Assembly (NCBI GenBank): GCA_030450335.1
Contig: JAKDIS010000128.1
Coordinates: forward strand, 1-6,518
Length of the DNA: 6,518 nucleotides
Origin: Corynebacterium sp.
Lineage (GTDB): Bacteria > Actinomycetota > Actinomycetes > Mycobacteriales > Mycobacteriaceae
Reading direction: 5' to 3'
Below the pieces are notes generated by a model that saw nothing but the letters and a program-made list of their open reading frames with translations, made no database searches and was not told where the DNA came from. Positions 5,555 through 6,518 of this stretch are shown piece by piece. A program made the position numbers and the translations under genes. The first letter of the stretch is position 1. Every line of letters begins with the position of its first letter.

Positions 5555-6103
5555 ATGTACGTCAGGTCCAGCGGGGACGGTGGTCTCCGCCCGTCCGATC
5601 TCCCCCGTGTGCTCGCGCACCGCCGCGCGTTGACGGCCCGGCACGTGGTCTCCGAGGCCGATCTCGCCGACTCCACGTGTCAGCTGCACCGGATCGACAC
5701 GATGATCTCCCACAACGAGGACCGCTCCCAGTCCCCCCTCTCGGCGGTGGCCTGGTCGCTCGTGGTCGTCGTGCTGGCCGTGCTGCTCGTCGGTGGCGGT
5801 CTGTGGCTGTTCGCCGTCCCCGGCGGCGGCGCCCAGGTGGTCGCCCAGGTGGCAGCCCGGGTGCTCGGCGGGATCCTGGTGCTCGGCGGAGCGGTCAGCG
5901 GCACCGTCTCACTGGTGTACCTGTGGTCCGGGGTGCTGCTGCACCGGCGTGCGCGCCACCAGGACCGTGACTTCCGCGACGCGGTGGGTGCGCTGCTGCC
6001 TGCAGCGTCCGGCGCGCAGTCTCGCAGCGATCTGGTCGACCTGCTCCACGAGAACGACGTGGCCGAGCTCAGCGGCCGCACACGCCACGACACCCCGCAC
6101 TGA
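5555..6103 (+). CDS. Hypothetical membrane protein with two predicted transmembrane helices
   Basis: I do not recognise a family for this 182-residue protein. The first 60 residues are hydrophilic and charged, with no signal peptide (RPSDLPRVLAHRRALTARH, then SEADLADSTCQLHRID). Two strongly hydrophobic segments follow, about 64-87 and 101-130, separated by a short Gly/Pro turn (VPGGGAQ, 88-94). The basic run HRRARHQDRD (130-139) and the charged C-terminus would place both ends in the cytoplasm, giving a hairpin topology. The tail has SRSDLVDLLHENDVAEL (157-172), which looks helical and acidic. The coding frame shows GC-rich third positions like its neighbours. It appears to be expressed from its own leaderless promoter and ends 31 bases before the DUF808 gene, so the two may share a transcript. 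No function is proposed. Confidence 0.75.
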   Translation: MYVRSSGDGGLRPSDLPRVLAHRRALTARHVVSEADLADSTCQLHRIDTMISHNEDRSQSPLSAVAWSLVVVVLAVLLVGGGLWLFAVPGGGAQVVAQVAARVLGGILVLGGAVSGTVSLVYLWSGVLLHRRARHQDRDFRDAVGALLPAASGAQSRSDLVDLLHENDVAELSGRTRHDTPH

Positions 6104-6122
6104 GTGAGACCCGAACCCCTAC

Positions 6123-6126
6123 GGAG
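6123..6126 (+). promoter_or_regulatory. Ribosome binding site of the DUF808 gene
   Basis: GGAG lies eight bases before the ATG at 6135 and fixes this start. It lies in the 31-base gap after the previous stop; no promoter is obvious in that gap. Confidence 0.6.
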
Positions 6127-6134
6127 AAGACCCC

Positions 6135-6518
6135 ATGGCCGGTGGCCTGTTCGCACTGCTCGACGATGTCACGCTGATCGCCCGCAAGGCCGCGGCCAGC
6201 ACCGGTGACGTGGCCCGCGCGGCCGCCACCACCAGCACCAGGGCCGCCGCCGTGGTCGTCGACGACGCCGCGGTCACCCCCGGGTTCGTCGAGGGGGTCA
6301 GCCCCGCCCGCGAACTGCCGATCATCTGGCGGATCACCAAGGGCTCGCTGGTGAACAAGATCATCATCATCCTTCCGGTGATCCTGCTGCTCAGCTGGCT
6401 CGCGCCGTGGGCGCTCACCCCGATCCTCATGGTCGGCGGCACCTACCTCGCCTACGAGGGCGCGGAGAAGGTGTGGCACGCCGTCGCCGCGCGGCGCGGT
6501 GGGCAGGAGAAACACGCG
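6135..6518 (+). CDS. DUF808/YedI-family membrane protein, N-terminal part (cut by window edge)
   Basis: The frame is open from the ATG to the last base, giving 128 residues with no stop, so the gene continues beyond the window. The start MAGGLFALLDDVTLIARKAA matches the family opening, as in E. coli YedI (about 300 residues in full). Further family features are an alanine-rich stretch ending VVVDDAAVTP (40-49), RELPIIWRITKGSLVNK (59-75), a first membrane segment at about 76-100 (ILPVILLLSWLAPWALTPIL), and GGTYLAYEGAEKVWH (101-115). The GGAG eight bases upstream supports the start. The family is an inner-membrane protein of unknown function. The partial length reflects the window edge, not a truncated gene. 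Confidence 0.92.
   Translation, partial: MAGGLFALLDDVTLIARKAAASTGDVARAAATTSTRAAAVVVDDAAVTPGFVEGVSPARELPIIWRITKGSLVNKIIIILPVILLLSWLAPWALTPILMVGGTYLAYEGAEKVWHAVAARRGGQEKHA

Overview
The window is a high-GC, gene-dense chromosomal segment. Its likely source is an actinobacterium of the order Mycobacteriales (Corynebacterium, Dietzia or a similar genus). The basis is the strong GC bias at third codon positions, GTG starts in four-base overlaps, promoters with TAnnnT -10 elements set for leaderless mRNAs, and a first gene that reads as a close relative of mycobacterial FadE25. The genus cannot be settled from the sequence alone. There are no RNA genes, insertion sequences, CRISPR arrays or phage genes, and nothing suggests recent horizontal transfer.

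Layout: (1) 1-137 is non-coding, downstream of the first gene. (2) 138-1307, minus strand, is an acyl-CoA dehydrogenase of the FadE25 type. (3) 1308-1427 is a divergent promoter region in which -10-like hexamers for the two directions overlap. (4) 1428-2156 is a DUF4232-type lipoprotein, joined by a GTGA overlap to (5) 2153-3886, a polytopic membrane protein with about 11 helices, an acidic first outer loop and a large outer C-terminal domain, which resembles GT-C glycosyltransferases in layout. (6) 3939-4607 is a small Rossmann-fold NAD(P)H-binding protein, joined by a second GTGA overlap to (7) 4604-5494, a patatin-like lipid acyl hydrolase related to YjjU. (8) 5555-6103 is an unrecognised protein with two membrane segments, probably made from a leaderless mRNA. 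(9) 6135 to the window edge is the N-terminal part of a DUF808/YedI-family membrane protein.

The genes fall into small units: the divergent fadE25-like gene, the lipoprotein/membrane-protein pair, the Rossmann/patatin pair, and a last pair of membrane proteins 31 bases apart. The shared theme is lipids and the cell envelope, but no pathway linking all units can be shown. I see no clearly new defence, mobile or RNA system. The most interesting items are the coupled lipoprotein/GT-C-like pair of unknown function and the promoter architecture.
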